Positions 1 to 11,479 of a stretch of DNA of 64,000 nucleotides are shown piece by piece. Position numbers and translations under genes: made by a program. Positions within the stretch are counted from its first letter, which is position 1. The number at the start of each line of letters is the position of its first letter. The notes under the pieces were generated by a model that saw nothing but the letters and a program-made list of their open reading frames with translations, searched no databases and was not told the origin of the DNA. Source of the stretch: Chloranthus sessilifolius. Lineage: Eukaryota; Streptophyta; Magnoliopsida; Chloranthales; Chloranthaceae. The stretch covers positions 14,831,501 through 14,895,500 of the forward strand of contig CM037596.1 of assembly GCA_021018995.1 (NCBI GenBank), in the 5' to 3' direction.

Positions 1-2046
1 AGGATTTGAAAAATAGGATCGTTCCCGAAAATTTAGGTTCGATCAGATGGCTCTCTAAGCCAATCTGAATTTGCTAAATACAACGATACTCGGTGAATAT
101 GGTAGTACAGGCAAGCGACTCGTGTCGATTAAATCAATAGGATGGACCCAAAACGAGACTACGATGGATCTGGGACTAACCTAGAATCATCCCGGACCGA
201 GACCCGAAATATCTGGTATGAGATGGACCACTAGGTGGACCCCATTGATGGCTCAAGTCTGTTATAGGCCTTATAGCCCACAACAATTTGCTCCCAGACC
301 AAAGAACAAAAAAAATTGAAATAAATTTCAAAAATTTTCTGAAAAAATAGATAAATAATTTGACAGGTTCTCGATACCCAATTAAATTTTCAGACCCAGA
401 ATCCTCGTAGAATAAAAGTTACGATACTCGGAGCACAAGGCAACATAGCTACCTTGTTGTACTAGAAATCAAAGCCCTCGAAGAGCTATGATTTCCGTGA
501 CCAAGACCCCTTCAGAAAAATTTGAGATAAATTAAGGTCAAACCTTGACCTGTCCCTAGGACTTATGTAAAATTTCACGCTTTAATTCTATCAGGATTGT
601 CGATTGAAAAATATGAGAAATGGTAACTCGAAACTGCGTTTCGTGGCAACCAGCTAGTAACCAGACCCGACCTCTGATCGGATGGACCTGATTCTATCAT
701 GATATTTTGACATTTGACCATTACAATATAAAAAGAATTTAAGATAATCCACTAATATTTTCAGAAAGCCGCTGAGTGCCCAATTTCGATATCGGCACTA
801 AGAGTTACAGTTCTGACACTAAGGCCTAATAAATATGGCCCAATAACTTGACAAAGGAGGACAAATCTGAGTAATTTGTGAACCATGATCAAGTCTGATC
901 ATATTTTTAGGTGCAACTACCTGGGAAAGATGCAACTACCGACACACTTGTGGACAAATCTGCAATTTGAAGATTTTAGTCAAAACCTTGACTTTACCCC
1001 AAAGCCTGTGACCATATAAGAAATACCAAATCGCAGTAGTTACTGTGAGAACAACCTATGATGAGACTTATGTTGACCTGGTCAATTGAGTAATTGGATC
1101 AAGCCCTTAGATGGCCCCAAAGGCCCAAATACTAAGTAATTGGTAAATAGAATTTTGTTAAGAACCGACTACCCAGCCCACAACCCGGTAAGCCTTAGAT
1201 GATTTTCTAAGTTGTGACCCAACCTAAAAGTTTTTTTAAAAGAAAAATTTTAAAGGCACCCCTTGAATAATAACAGCACCCCATTTTTGGACCGGACCTT
1301 GAAAAGGCTCGTATACCAAGAATTGGATCTAGTAAGACCCAAACCATATAAGAAACGACCCATGGACCTTAAACCCATAGGATTGGACATGACTAAGTCC
1401 AAGCACCCGACCCAGAGACTTGATATGGACCAGTGGTTGGCCCAAAGCCCAATCACAAAAATAAATGAAATAAGACCATGACCCATTCGACCCAAGACCC
1501 AAGTGAGTCTTTAATAAGAAAGGAATGGACCCAAAGGTCATATCCGCAAAACATAAAATGAGTAAATACTCTCTTGATCCACTGCTGAGCCTTACCTTGC
1601 CCAAATGAAAAAGTTATCGAAGCCATAGGATATTCACCTAACATACCCCTAGGCCGTACATAGGGTATTCCAAGAATAGTTACAGTGGAGGCATACTAGA
1701 ACATCCCTCTAGGACACTGTTAGGCCTAAGCAATATCGGCCCATTGATGAGTGGTCAATCAGTTGACTTAACTCAAATAAATTCATAGAATTATTAGAAC
1801 AGGCACTCCGATACCTTAAGTCTTGTTAGAGATGATCGAGTTTTATTCTTCCCGGCGACAATAAACAAAAGTCCTTAATTAACCTCTAAACTGAGGGAAC
1901 GCTTAGTATAAGTGTAAATCGATGAGATCCTTCCTTGGGATCAAATCATGAAACTTGAAAACTCGACTTAGACTTCTGATTTGAATGTTCTACTTGAATT
2001 GAATGATTAATGAAATAGATTGATAGATATAAGTCGGTGACATGCT
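1..2046. other. Non-coding DNA, unassigned
   Basis: No coding region with a recognisable domain is seen on either strand. The sequence is AT-rich with scattered GGACC/GGCCCA-rich words, the texture of old LTR or MITE debris. I find no terminal repeats or target duplications that would delimit an element. Confidence 0.5.
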
Positions 2047-2240
2047 TGACCTTGAACTTGAACTTGAACTTGAATGTGAAGTTGAACTGGTACTTGAACT
2101 TGAATATGAATTTAAACTTGAACTCGTACTTAAACTGGAACTTGAACCCGAAATGGGATTTTGAACTTGAACTTCTAAGAAGAAGTATCTCTGAATCTTG
2201 AACCAGGAATGGGAACTTGAACTTGAACTTCTATGAAGAA
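2047..2240. repeat. Degenerate CTTGAA hexamer array
   Basis: About 190 bp in which the hexamer CTTGAA recurs many times with point changes and short interruptions (variants such as ATGTGAAGTTGAA and AATATGAATTTAAA). It is a decayed simple-sequence tract with no coding value. Confidence 0.75.
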
Positions 2241-2652
2241 GTATACTTGAATACTGAACTTGTATATAGAAATCCTGAATTTATACTGAATCCTGAATAT
2301 TAATTATTTGATAGCAAATCCTGAAATCTCGAAAGTAAAAAGAGGATACTATCTTGAACTTGAAAACCTCGCATAGTTAATCGTTGTTCTCACGAACAGG
2401 CTCGTATGAGCACCTCGTACTTGAAAAAGTTATTGAAATGTCAGCTGGGGATTAGGTCTCGTTAGACCAACAAGGTGATTGATCCTTGTCTTGATTGACT
2501 AAATGATGGAGAATGTCAGCCTTTGTCTGCTCAACATTTGCATTTTGAATCTTTGAATCTTGGACCATGCATGGCGTCTAGTATCACGCCGAATTAATTT
2601 AAAAGACATTAATAATAAATAAATGAATCAAATAATTAAACAAGGTGAAATT

Positions 2653-2827
2653 AATCAGTAAATTGATACATAAATAAGTCTAAAACGTCGAGGCTCGCCG
2701 TGAATATATCCACAGTGGTTGCAAACTGTGGATAGCCACAACTGTGGCGGCAAACGTTCCCACGACGCCCTCTGGTCTATAAATTATGTTTTGGTATTAG
2801 ACTTATTTATGTATCAATTTACTGATT
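2653..2827. repeat. Foldback with 31 bp perfect arms
   Basis: Positions 2653-2683 and 2797-2827 are perfect 31 bp inverted copies of each other (arm begins AATCAGTAAATTGATAC). They enclose a 113 bp loop. The loop itself is nearly repeated as a direct copy downstream. Perfect arms in otherwise diverged DNA suggest a recent foldback or palindrome-forming event. Confidence 0.85.
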
Positions 2828-2970
2828 TAGCGTGTCAATCACACGAAGGCAAAAAATATCCAGACTTATTGCTGCTACTGTAGATAGCCACAGCTCGCCG
2901 TGAATATATCCGCAGTAGCTGCAAACGTTCCCACGATGCCCTCTGGTCTGTAAATTTTGTTTTGGTATTC
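2693..2970. repeat. Direct duplication of foldback loop
   Basis: The segment 2693-2797 (begins GCTCGCCGTGAATATATCC, ends GTTTTGGTATT) recurs at about 2893-2970. The second copy has a few substitutions and lacks ~25 bp, the part carrying the ACTGTGGATAGCCAC words. Only the first copy has the 31 bp inverted arms. Confidence 0.8.
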
Positions 2971-3430
2971 ACAGCTCGTTGCTGTGATGTGACAGCGAGC
3001 TGTCATATGTCCATAGCGAGCTATCATATATCCACAGCGAGCTGTGGCTGTTATTGTTTCTCATGATGCTTTTTTATCCATCTCCACAACGCACTGCTAT
3101 CTCTTGACAGTAAGTTGTGGTATTTTTATTTCTCCTCTGTTTGCATCCACAACGAGCTGCGATTTCCTGGCAGGGAGCTGTGTATTTTGTTTCTTGATTC
3201 TGATCGAATACGCAGCTAGCTGTCGTGTCGTAACAACTAGACTAGGTTCTATTTCTTTTGTCCTTGGACGACAGCTCATTATCCTCTTGTAACAATGAGC
3301 TGTGCTGCGTGACAGAGAGCTGTGAGGTTTGTAATAGCTTGTTGTGACCTCGGTTTGGATGCGAATCAATTTGTTGTAACGCCTTTTCAGCAGCGTTGTT
3401 TTTCTTTTAATAGCAGCGAGCTGTCATAGT
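2960..3430. repeat. Diverged AGCGAGCTGT-type array
   Basis: The word AGCGAGCTGT and variants (AACGAGCTGC, AGGGAGCTGT, AGAGAGCTGT, AATGAGCTGT) recur at 30-60 bp spacing, often followed by CATAT-TCCA or preceded by GACAG. The core holds the palindrome AGCT. It looks like an old tandem array. I see no gene in it. Confidence 0.6.
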
Positions 3431-4429
3431 TGTTTTCAGTGATTCAAAATTCCTGTACCCTCTAGGGTTTGAAAATAAGGTCCAACATCAACCCTAACAA
3501 TTCTAAGATTCAATTTGAGATCCGAAATTAACACAAATGATTCTAGGATTCGAATTAAGATTGAAAAACAACATAAATGTTTGATATTTACCTCTTGAAG
3601 CATGAGCAGTGATTCTATGGTGATCTAGGCTTGAGGAGATTGACGATCAATGCTATCGTCCGTCTGATGTTCCTATCTTCTCCTCCCTTGATCTTGAGGA
3701 TGGAAATAATCAAGGTGAGTCTTGTGGAAGAAGGCTCAAGAGATGTTATATGGGTTGAAGAAGAAGGTAGTGGCAACTAGGGTTTTTCTTAAGAAGAAGA
3801 GAAAAGATAGAGACGGCTAGGTTTTCTTAGGTTCTACTCTTAAGAAGAATTCTTAAAGGGATTATGATTAGGTTTCTCCGTAACCCACCTTACAAAAGTT
3901 TGACCCTTAGACCTCTTGTCTCTAACTCGAGCCTTTAACCAATAGGCTACCACATAACTTATGTCAATTAATGGGAGAAATAAGTCTAAGAGCTTTGTAA
4001 GCCAGAACATGTACTTTTAGTCAAAACGTTTTGAGAAATCAAGGCACGCGGTGTATATGTTATTAAGCACATATAAGATTCTAATTGTATTAACGACATG
4101 AAAATCCAAATTGTTACATTTATGTACCCAACGTAAACTATCGGGTTGAGTTAAGCCTAAATTTTGGCTGTCCACTGGGAAATCAACATATGCCTAACCT
4201 GGCCCAATGGTGCAACCGACTATGCCCAACTAGACCCGATGCCCGATCCGACAAACAAACCCAACCCGGTTAAAAACCCCTTATTTTCGTTGATATTATA
4301 TAAAGCATTGGGTCAGGTTGACCCAACCCAACCTGATCGGTCAAACTTAAAAATACTCGGCTCAGGCGAGTCGAGTATCAGGTCGAACCGTACTTATGAT
4401 AGCACTGGGTAACAACTTTTTATTCACTA
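3431..4429. other. Non-coding DNA, unassigned
   Basis: No gene or delimited element is seen. 4190-4400 is rich in CCCAAC/GACCC words like those of the hAT MITE at 36603-36901, so it may be a relic of that type, but no terminal repeats could be fixed. Confidence 0.4.
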
Positions 4430-4655
4430 AACATAACCAATTATATGCTGATGTAAGATTTGGATTTTCAAATAACGCATAGGAGGTGTTATTTACAAAT
4501 CCACTTTTTACATTACAGTCATGGATTTCTAAATTCCGGTGGATTTACCAAATCCAAATCCAAACACAAAAAGGTGGAAACAAATGGTGGATTTGGATTT
4601 AGGAGATCCAAAATCAAATCCCCATATCCAAATCCACATTCCCAAACACAGCTAA
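4430..4655. mobile_element. MITE-like sequence rich in AAATCC/GGATTT
   Basis: Contains many opposed GGATTTGGATTT and AAATCCAAATCC words that can pair, ending in CCCAAACACAGCTAA, a type of end common in plant hAT/Harbinger MITEs (GTGTTTGGG). The left boundary and target duplication are not clear. Confidence 0.4.
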
Positions 4656-5174
4656 GGGTATGTTTGGCAATTTTTTGGAAAATATAGGAAAATGATTTGT
4701 AGATCCAATGCATTCCAACTCTTTAGAAATTAATTCTTATGAATTTATTATTTTTCGGTGTTTGGATTAAGTAATTACATATAGAAAATAAAAAATGAGC
4801 ATCATCGATAGTGTATATCTCACACACCCAATAAATTCAACTTTTTATTGTGAGGGAGATTCCATGAGAGAAAAATTAGGAGAGAGAAAGAGAGATTAGG
4901 AGAGAGAGAGATTAAAAGAGAAACGAATAGAGAGATTACGAGAGAGAAAATATAGGAGAGAGAGATTCGGAGAGAGAAAGAGAAATATAAACAAGGAAGA
5001 TTAGGAGAGAGATATTTAAAAAGATAAATTAGGAGAAAGAGATTAGGAAAGGAAAAGGAGAGCACCATCTTTGGTGTACACAACCCACATCAAATAAAAA
5101 ATTAGAGAGATTGAAAATGGAGAAAAGAGTGCGAGGAGAGAGAGAGAGATTATGAGAATGGTAAAAGACAGATA

Positions 5175-5215
<41 letters not shown>

Positions 5216-5557
5216 CGGAGGGAGAGAGTGAGAGAGAGAGAGATTTTTATTTTTTTATATTCTTATATTATATATATATATATTTATTATTATTTATTAT
5301 CTTTATTTTTTTTTATTTTTTTCATTTTCTTATTTTATTTTCTAAATTTTTTGTTAATTTTTTATTTTTTATTTTATTATTTTTACTATTTTTTTAATTT
5401 TTATTCTTTTTTATTTTAATTTAATTTTATTATTTTTTCTATTTTTTTATTTTCATGTTATGTTTTTTTTATTTTTTATTTTATTTATTTATTATTATTA
5501 TTTTTTGTCAGTTGATTTTATTTTAATTTACTCATCGAAGGAGAGAGAGTGAGAGAG

Positions 5558-5594
<37 letters not shown>

Positions 5595-6240
5595 CACGTA
5601 ACAAAATGATGGGAGGGGAGGGAGGTAAAAGATTTTCGATGAAATCCCCCTATTTTATAGGGATTTTTCTTTTTCCAATGGAAAATAAAATTTTAAATTT
5701 TTCTATTATTTTCAGTGGCACAACTTTGTTGCCAAACATAGGAAATTAATATATTTTATTTCATTTCTCACGATTTCTTTTCCTTTCCACCTATCCAAGG
5801 GTCTATTTGGCAATTTTTTGAAAAATATAGGAAAATGATTTGTAGATCCAATAGATTCCAGCTCTTTGGGAATTCATAGGAATTTATTATTTTTCGGTGT
5901 TTGGATTGAGTAATTACACATAGAAAATATAAAATGAGCACTATCGATAGTGTACATCTCACACACCCAATAAATCCAACTTCGAGGGAGATTTCATGAG
6001 AGAAAAATTAGGAGAGAGAAAGAGAGAGAGATTAGGAGGAGAGAGAGATTTGGTGTGTGAGAGAGAGGGAAATTAAAAAAGAAAGTAGAGAGGGATTAAG
6101 AGAGAGAGAGAGGGAAATTAAAAGAGAAATGTAGAGAGGGATTAAGAGAGAGAGAATGTAGGAGAGAGAAAGAAAAATCTAAAAAAGAGAGATTAGGAGA
6201 GAGAAATCTAAAAAAGAGAGATTAAGAGTGAGAGAATATA
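4655..6240. repeat. Two direct copies of a GTATGTTTGGCAA element flanking GA/T-rich DNA
   Basis: About 430 bp starting near 4655 (GGGTATGTTTGGCAA) is repeated from about 5806 (GGGTCTATTTGGCAA), including an AG-rich tail in both. An opposed end (TTGCCAAACATAGG, near 5730-5745) could close the first copy as an inverted-repeat element. Between them lie long AG-rich and T-rich stretches. The superfamily is not settled; the end sequence resembles Harbinger or hAT MITEs. Confidence 0.6.
5172..5245. repeat. (GA)n microsatellite
   Basis: An uninterrupted run of GA dinucleotides of roughly 36 bp, followed by more GAGAG words. It abuts a ~280 bp stretch (5246-5530) that is almost only T and A with strong T excess, giving an abrupt purine-to-pyrimidine strand switch. 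Confidence 0.9.
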
Positions 6241-6664
6241 GTCTATTGATTATAGATTATTGTTCTGGTGAAGAATTAGATCTTAATTAATGAGCTTATA
6301 TTTTGATGAAGAAAGCAGACTCCAAATAGACGGGATAAAGATGTGATGATGATATTTTGATGAAAAAAAAAAATGTTTCGAATTTGTATAGGATAAGTAG
6401 GCCATTCAATCTTGAGAGTGAATAGTTCAATACTTTTGTTCATGTGACACCAAAATGGTGCCTTGTCGTACAGGGATGACCATCTAAATTAGAGTCAGTC
6501 TAAGATTTACACCATGTGATTAAGGTCCCAAAAGCGTCACAACTATCAATATTACAGTGTGAACATTGGACGGCTCAAATCGTCTGATGGGTGTCCTTGT
6601 CCAAAGGTACTAGGAGCTGTCACTTTGATAGATTGGCTTAATAAAAAGATATACCATTTAGCAT

Positions 6665-6922
6665 CATAGTCACAAAATTCGTCAAATTTTTAAACAATTC
6701 ATGAATTTAAGGTTTTGTGAATTAATACTTGGGTTATTCGAGAATTTTTTAAAATTCTTGAATTATTCCCGAATTTTTCAATTTTTTATTGTGATTTAAA
6801 AAAATAAAATTATACTTTTAAATATTATTTTTTCCCCGAATATTTCCCAAAACTTGTCAGATTTTGTCGAATTTAATTTTAACCTCACCGAATTATTGTC
6901 GAACCCTGACTCAATGACTATG
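6665..6922. mobile_element. hAT-type MITE, copy 1
   Basis: A 258 bp AT-rich element with ends CATAGTCAC and GACTATG. It is flanked by TTTAGCAT and CTTAACAT, a degraded 8 bp target duplication (6 of 8 identical). It is related to the element at 8648-8954, which has the same ends and an intact 8 bp duplication. No coding sequence. Confidence 0.7.
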
Positions 6923-6972
6923 CTTAACATAAGGGTTCCCAATGGGTCAAGCATGGACCAAGCCTTAAGCAG

Positions 6973-7134
6973 CACTACAAAAATAAGAATATTAGCGGCA
7001 GCCAAAAACGGCCGCTATTAACAAAAAAATTGCCGTTAATACCTTTGCCGCTAATAGTCTTAATAGTTTTTTCGTTAATAGCGGCAGTTTTTTGCAGTAA
7101 AAAATTGCCGCTAATAGTCTTATTTTTTATAGTG
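6973..7134. mobile_element. CACTA-type MITE, copy 1
   Basis: A 162 bp element beginning CACTACAAAAATAAG and ending CTTATTTTTTATAGTG, an inverted CACTA terminus. It is flanked by the 3 bp direct duplication CAG on both sides, the En/Spm signature. Sub-terminal GCCGCTAATA motifs repeat inside in both orientations. Non-coding and non-autonomous. Confidence 0.9.
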
Positions 7135-7410
7135 CAGGCTGATTATACCTAAGCTTCTCGGAAATTCCTGGTCCAATTATTGATCGGGCCTCAGGCTAGT
7201 TCTCCAACCCATATATTACTCAGGCTTACCCACCTTAGCCTAATTTTAGGTAGGCGTCTCAACCAGTTGGGCCGGGTTTGCACTCAAACCCACCCTAGGC
7301 CCTACCTAAAATTGGGCTGGCATGCTCCACTCAATAAAGAGGGAGTCCCGTCCTCTTTATTCTTGAGAGAATTATTGGACTCAAATGGACTTCCAATATT
7401 TGCTCACAGC

Positions 7411-7542
7411 CAAGGTGTCAAACTCGGTATCAGTATCAGATATCGGTCCATAGAGGACTGATATAAATCAACTGATACGTATTGGCCTATTTTTTATTTT
7501 TAAAAAAATAGAGGTATCAGCGCGCCGATATTTAATACCATG
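7411..7542. mobile_element. Small hAT-like MITE, GTATCGG-rich
   Basis: A 132 bp element from CAAGGTGTCAAACTCGG to the opposed end TTTAATACCATG. The interior is made of GTATCGG/CCGATA words. The ends match those of the MITEs at 29104-29333 and 39589-43576. The target duplication is not clear here. Confidence 0.6.
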
Positions 7543-7769
7543 CAGTCGCACCATATTTTCTTAAACATAAGAAGTATATAATTTACTCTAAGACCAGATT
7601 ACTCACAAGTCGTCACTAAAGAGATGGGATAATTCTACCGTTATTCTGTCATGAAATCTTTTGAAAATGTTCTTTCCGCCCTTTTATGATTGTGATGCAT
7701 GTTTAAATCATATTTTCTACTACTTTCTACGATTCATATTTTCTACTATTTTCTACGATTGTAAATTGT

Positions 7770-7893
7770 TTAAGAGCTGCAAGACAAAAGAGGTAGACGG
7801 TATGCAGCCTTAGCCCCTTTTTGGAGAGGCCGATTCCGAACCGACGACCTAACATTTTGGGCAGACAACACTTACCATCACACTAAGATGTGA
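7770..7893 (-). mobile_element. tRNA-derived SINE, Au/TS-like
   Basis: On the minus strand a box A-like TTAGTGTGATGGTAAG (7871-7887) is followed at tRNA-like spacing by a box B-like GGTTCGGAATC (about 7831-7842). Next come GCCTCTCC and GGGGCTAAGGCTGCATAC, very like the conserved body of plant Au/TS SINEs. The 3' end is uncertain. It is not a functional tRNA gene: no acceptor stem closes around the boxes. Confidence 0.7.
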
Positions 7894-8190
7894 ATGTGAC
7901 CTCTGCATTTAGACTATACATTTCACGAATTTTATTGTTTAAGATATTACTTTAACTATAAGTAAGTTACAATATATTTTTAAATATTTTAATAATTCAA
8001 TATTGTTGTTATAATTCTCATAAAAAAAATTGAAATATTCAAATTTTTTCCATAATCTTTTGGATACCATTATCGCTATTGTTGTTTTAATGGAGAACTT
8101 GACTTGTACTAAACATTGGAGTTGATCACCCATACATTAGGGGTTCAACAAGATGTGCAAGAATATAAGAAAGAGCACTTTGAAAAGAGA

Positions 8191-8610
8191 AGTGTTACTG
8201 CCACACTATTATTTGTTTCAACCACATCATTTAAGGAAAGTAAAAAATTGTTGGCTACTTTGAATCTGACGATGAAGCTCATTTTTTGTTCAATCTTCCA
8301 CAAAATAGATCTTAAGATCATGGGTCCACCATCAGACGATGAGCTGTTGATTTCATGTGATACACATCCCAAAAGGTGAATGTGAACTACGTTTAATGAT
8401 ATGCCGTGATGACGTTCAATTTTTGGGTTGTGTTCCATGAGGAATCAACATCTGATCGTTCGATGGTAGTCCCATGATCTCAAGATCCATTGTGTAGAAG
8501 ATTGGGACAAAAAGATTATCTCCATCATCGGAATCAATGGAGTCAATATTTTTTTTGCTTTACTTAAGTGATGTGATTGTAACACAAAATAGTGTGGCAG
8601 TAACACTTTT
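8191..8610. mobile_element. Long-hairpin MITE
   Basis: A 420 bp element whose two ~170 bp halves are imperfect inverted copies (left arm begins AGTGTTACTGCCACACTAT, right arm is its complement ending near 8607). Shared blocks include the TCTTGAGATCATGGG region and the CATCATTTAAGG-type region. It could form a hairpin RNA if transcribed. Non-coding. Confidence 0.85.
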
Positions 8611-8647
8611 CTTGAAAAAAGTCATTGCCTAATGCTGCTCCCATAAG

Positions 8648-8954
8648 CAGTCACAAAAATCACTAAATTTTTTAATAATCTGCAAACTTTTTAATAATCC
8701 TATGAATTCTTCGCGAATTTTTCGAAAATTCGCCTGATTGCAAAAATTCGTAAATAATTCACAAATTATTCTTGAATAATTCTCAAATTTTTCAAAAAAG
8801 TTGTAACTTAGTAATTTTTTTATAATTTTATATCATTTTATTTATAATTTTAAATTTTTCTTAGTGATTTTTCTTACGAATATTTCCCTGAACTTTTCGG
8901 AACTCTCGAAGTCCTCCGAATATTTCGTCGCCAAATTTTAGGCTTGTAACTATG
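8648..8954. mobile_element. hAT-type MITE, copy 2
   Basis: A 307 bp AT-rich element with ends CAGTCAC and GTAACTATG, flanked by the perfect 8 bp duplication CCCATAAG (8640-8647 and 8955-8962), the hAT hallmark. Same family as 6665-6922. The interior is rich in GAATT/AAATTC words. Non-coding. Confidence 0.85.
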
Positions 8955-8962
8955 CCCATAAG

Positions 8963-11072
8963 TACAGATTCTAGGAAGGGTGGACTTGTTACAAGCTTAA
9001 TCTTTGACTTTTTATACAAAGTCCTCAAACTCGAATGCCATCTTCACACTTGACATCCTACACCTTTTACCATTGCACAAGCAATGGCGCCCCTAAGAAG
9101 AGCCCTTTATTTAGGCTCTTTTGCCTAAATAGGATTAATTTGGAGCAAAAGAATGCTCTTGTTGGCCAAAAAGCCATATGAATTCAAGGTAATAGATGCA
9201 TTCATTCAATTAGTAGGCTCTAAACAAGTCAAATTAATAACAACGCATAAATTAACATTACTAATCACTATTTGAATGTGAATTACATCTAAATAAAGGT
9301 CTTTTCTAAACATATTTATATAAATGATGTTAATTAGGAGGTCCCCAGCCGGGTCATGGGGGCGGAGCAGATCAGGTTGAATCATCAAGTCATGTCCTTG
9401 GGTCAAGTCGGGGTGAGTTAACAGGTCTAGTTTGGCGTTGGGTTAGGTTGAGTATGCATCAAAACCCGACCAAATCCAATGGTCATATATTTCTGCCAGA
9501 CCTGATTAACTTGGGTCTGGCTGGTTGAGTATTGGGTCCATCTGACCTGACCCGTTGAGAGCCCTACGTGAAACCTCCCCTTTGATACAATGAGAAGAGT
9601 TTCATCTCCTTAGCTATGAATGAGATGAATTTTGGTTATGGGTTTTAAGTGGTATAACCATTGGGTAGGTGGTACTCTAATGCAAATGAATGGACACCTG
9701 TTGAGGGCAGTTTTGGTATCTTAATTAAATGAAATACAAGAGGATAGGTTAATTCAATGGTTTTATAGATGACATTACGGTGGGTCCACCTGACCATGCA
9801 AAAGAGGATTTATTAGTTTGGAGGAAAATTACAAATTTGTTGAGGACAAACTTGCAAACTACAGGCTGCTGATGTGGCGTGATATAACTGGTTGCATTGA
9901 CCTGTATTAATTGAGCTCTCCTGTACTTGCAGCCAATTGTCACGCCACATCAATCGCTTGCACTTTGTATCCATAAAATCTGCCCTTCATATAACCCTGT
10001 CCTTAGTTTGGATATCTCTACGATAATGAAAAACATGGAGCTGTATATATAAAAGAAATTAAAAAAATACTAATCTTAAAAAAATACTAAAAAGACCAGC
10101 TATATCAATTTTGTTCAAATGATAAAAATATCGCTAATAAAAATATCCCTAAGGTTTAAGTGTCCTATGGCATCTCTCACCCTTCATTAATTATTTAAAC
10201 AATTACTTGTAGATACCCATTTTTTAAACTTTTATTTAAGTCTTCTGTCTCTCAAGTATGTCTTAAGCACCATAAGATATGTTTATTTTTTATTAAATGT
10301 CTAAGATTACTCATCTCCCTCCATCTTCATGGACAAAAAAATTTAAGGATTTATAAAACATTTGATAGATGACTGACATTAGATATGACCATGAGATTAA
10401 TTCAGGCCTTTGATTGGCCATCCATATATAAATTAAATGGATTTCTAATTGATTCCCTTCGATATTTGCATGATTGAATAAATGAGCCCAAAATAAAATA
10501 AAAAATAAATCATTGCAAAACATCAATTGTTGGTGAGTTGAAGGTCATCATCGCAAGAAATTCGGGCCTTTGATTGGCCATCATACCGGGCATGAAGGTG
10601 CCTAATTTATAGGGTAAATAGGGGAGCCCAAAATGAATACTTATCCCTAAAGTTTAATTATGTGCTCCCACTTTCGCCCGTAATTAAATTTTGGAAGAAG
10701 GGAATTTGAATTGTGCACATTTATAACGTGAGTGCATAATCAATCTTCCAAAATTGAAAAAAATATGATTATACGTTTAATCTACCTTCAAAAAATGGAT
10801 TGACTCAGATTATGGGCGTGTAATTGTCATAATAATCTTTCAAAAATTATGTGCTCTATACAGAACGTGTAATAATATTTCTTGAATTACATGCTCTGGA
10901 ACGAACGCATAATCAAAATGTTCAATTTCAGTTTCATAAAATAGAAATCGATAGTTCTCGGTTCGATTTCGGTTTTGCATGAAAACCGACCCTAATCGAC
11001 CCGATAACACCCCTAATAGCTCCCAACGATGCACCCATTCCAATGGTCAAATTAAAATTTTAAACTTAATAT
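8963..11072. other. Non-coding DNA with small inverted repeats
   Basis: No gene is recognised. 9330-9570 is rich in GGGTC/GACCC words and ends in GAGAGCCCTA, like a hAT MITE of the 36603 type. 9862-9953 holds a ~25 bp inverted repeat built on GATGTGGCGTGA/TCACGCCACATC. 10387-10405 and 10565-10583 share the direct repeat GGCCTTTGATTGGCCATC. Confidence 0.5.
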
Positions 11073-11229
11073 CACTACAAAAAATAAGACTATTAGCATC
11101 ACAAAAAATTGTCGCTATTAATTGAAAAACTGTCGTTACTAGTTTTGTCTCTATTGAAACAACAAACTTTTTTTTGTTAATAATGACAGTTTTTGGTGCC
11201 ACTAATAATCTTATTTTTTTTTTGTACTG
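11073..11229. mobile_element. CACTA-type MITE, copy 2
   Basis: Begins CACTACAAAAAATAAGAC and ends near CTTATTTTTTTTTTGTACTG, so the right terminus is mutated from the CACTA form. It belongs to the same family as 6973-7134 (shared TAAGACTATTAGC start). A 3 bp target duplication is not clear. Confidence 0.75.
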
Positions 11230-11479
11230 AATGAATTCATATCCCAATGATCTCAAAATTTTAAGGACACATTTCAATGCACTTCAGACTCATTCAAAGT
11301 CTCATCTGTGTATCTCGGATTGAGCATTCATACATATTCGGGGCACTACACGCATTATTTTGGACATGACAAGCTGTCATAAGGGATGAAAATGAGGTAG
11401 ATAAATAGGGAGGAAAAATACAATGTTTGGTTCCTGTTTTTATGAGTGATGGAGGAGTTAGCTGCATATAGAAACAATA

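Noticed and set aside
5228..5419. Small hydrophobic membrane protein
   Set aside because: It is the translation of a T-rich low-complexity tract (Phe, Leu, Tyr only) with no other coding sign.
7831..7887. tRNA gene on the minus strand
   Set aside because: Box A and B-like motifs are present but there are no acceptor-stem halves, and the following body is SINE-like.
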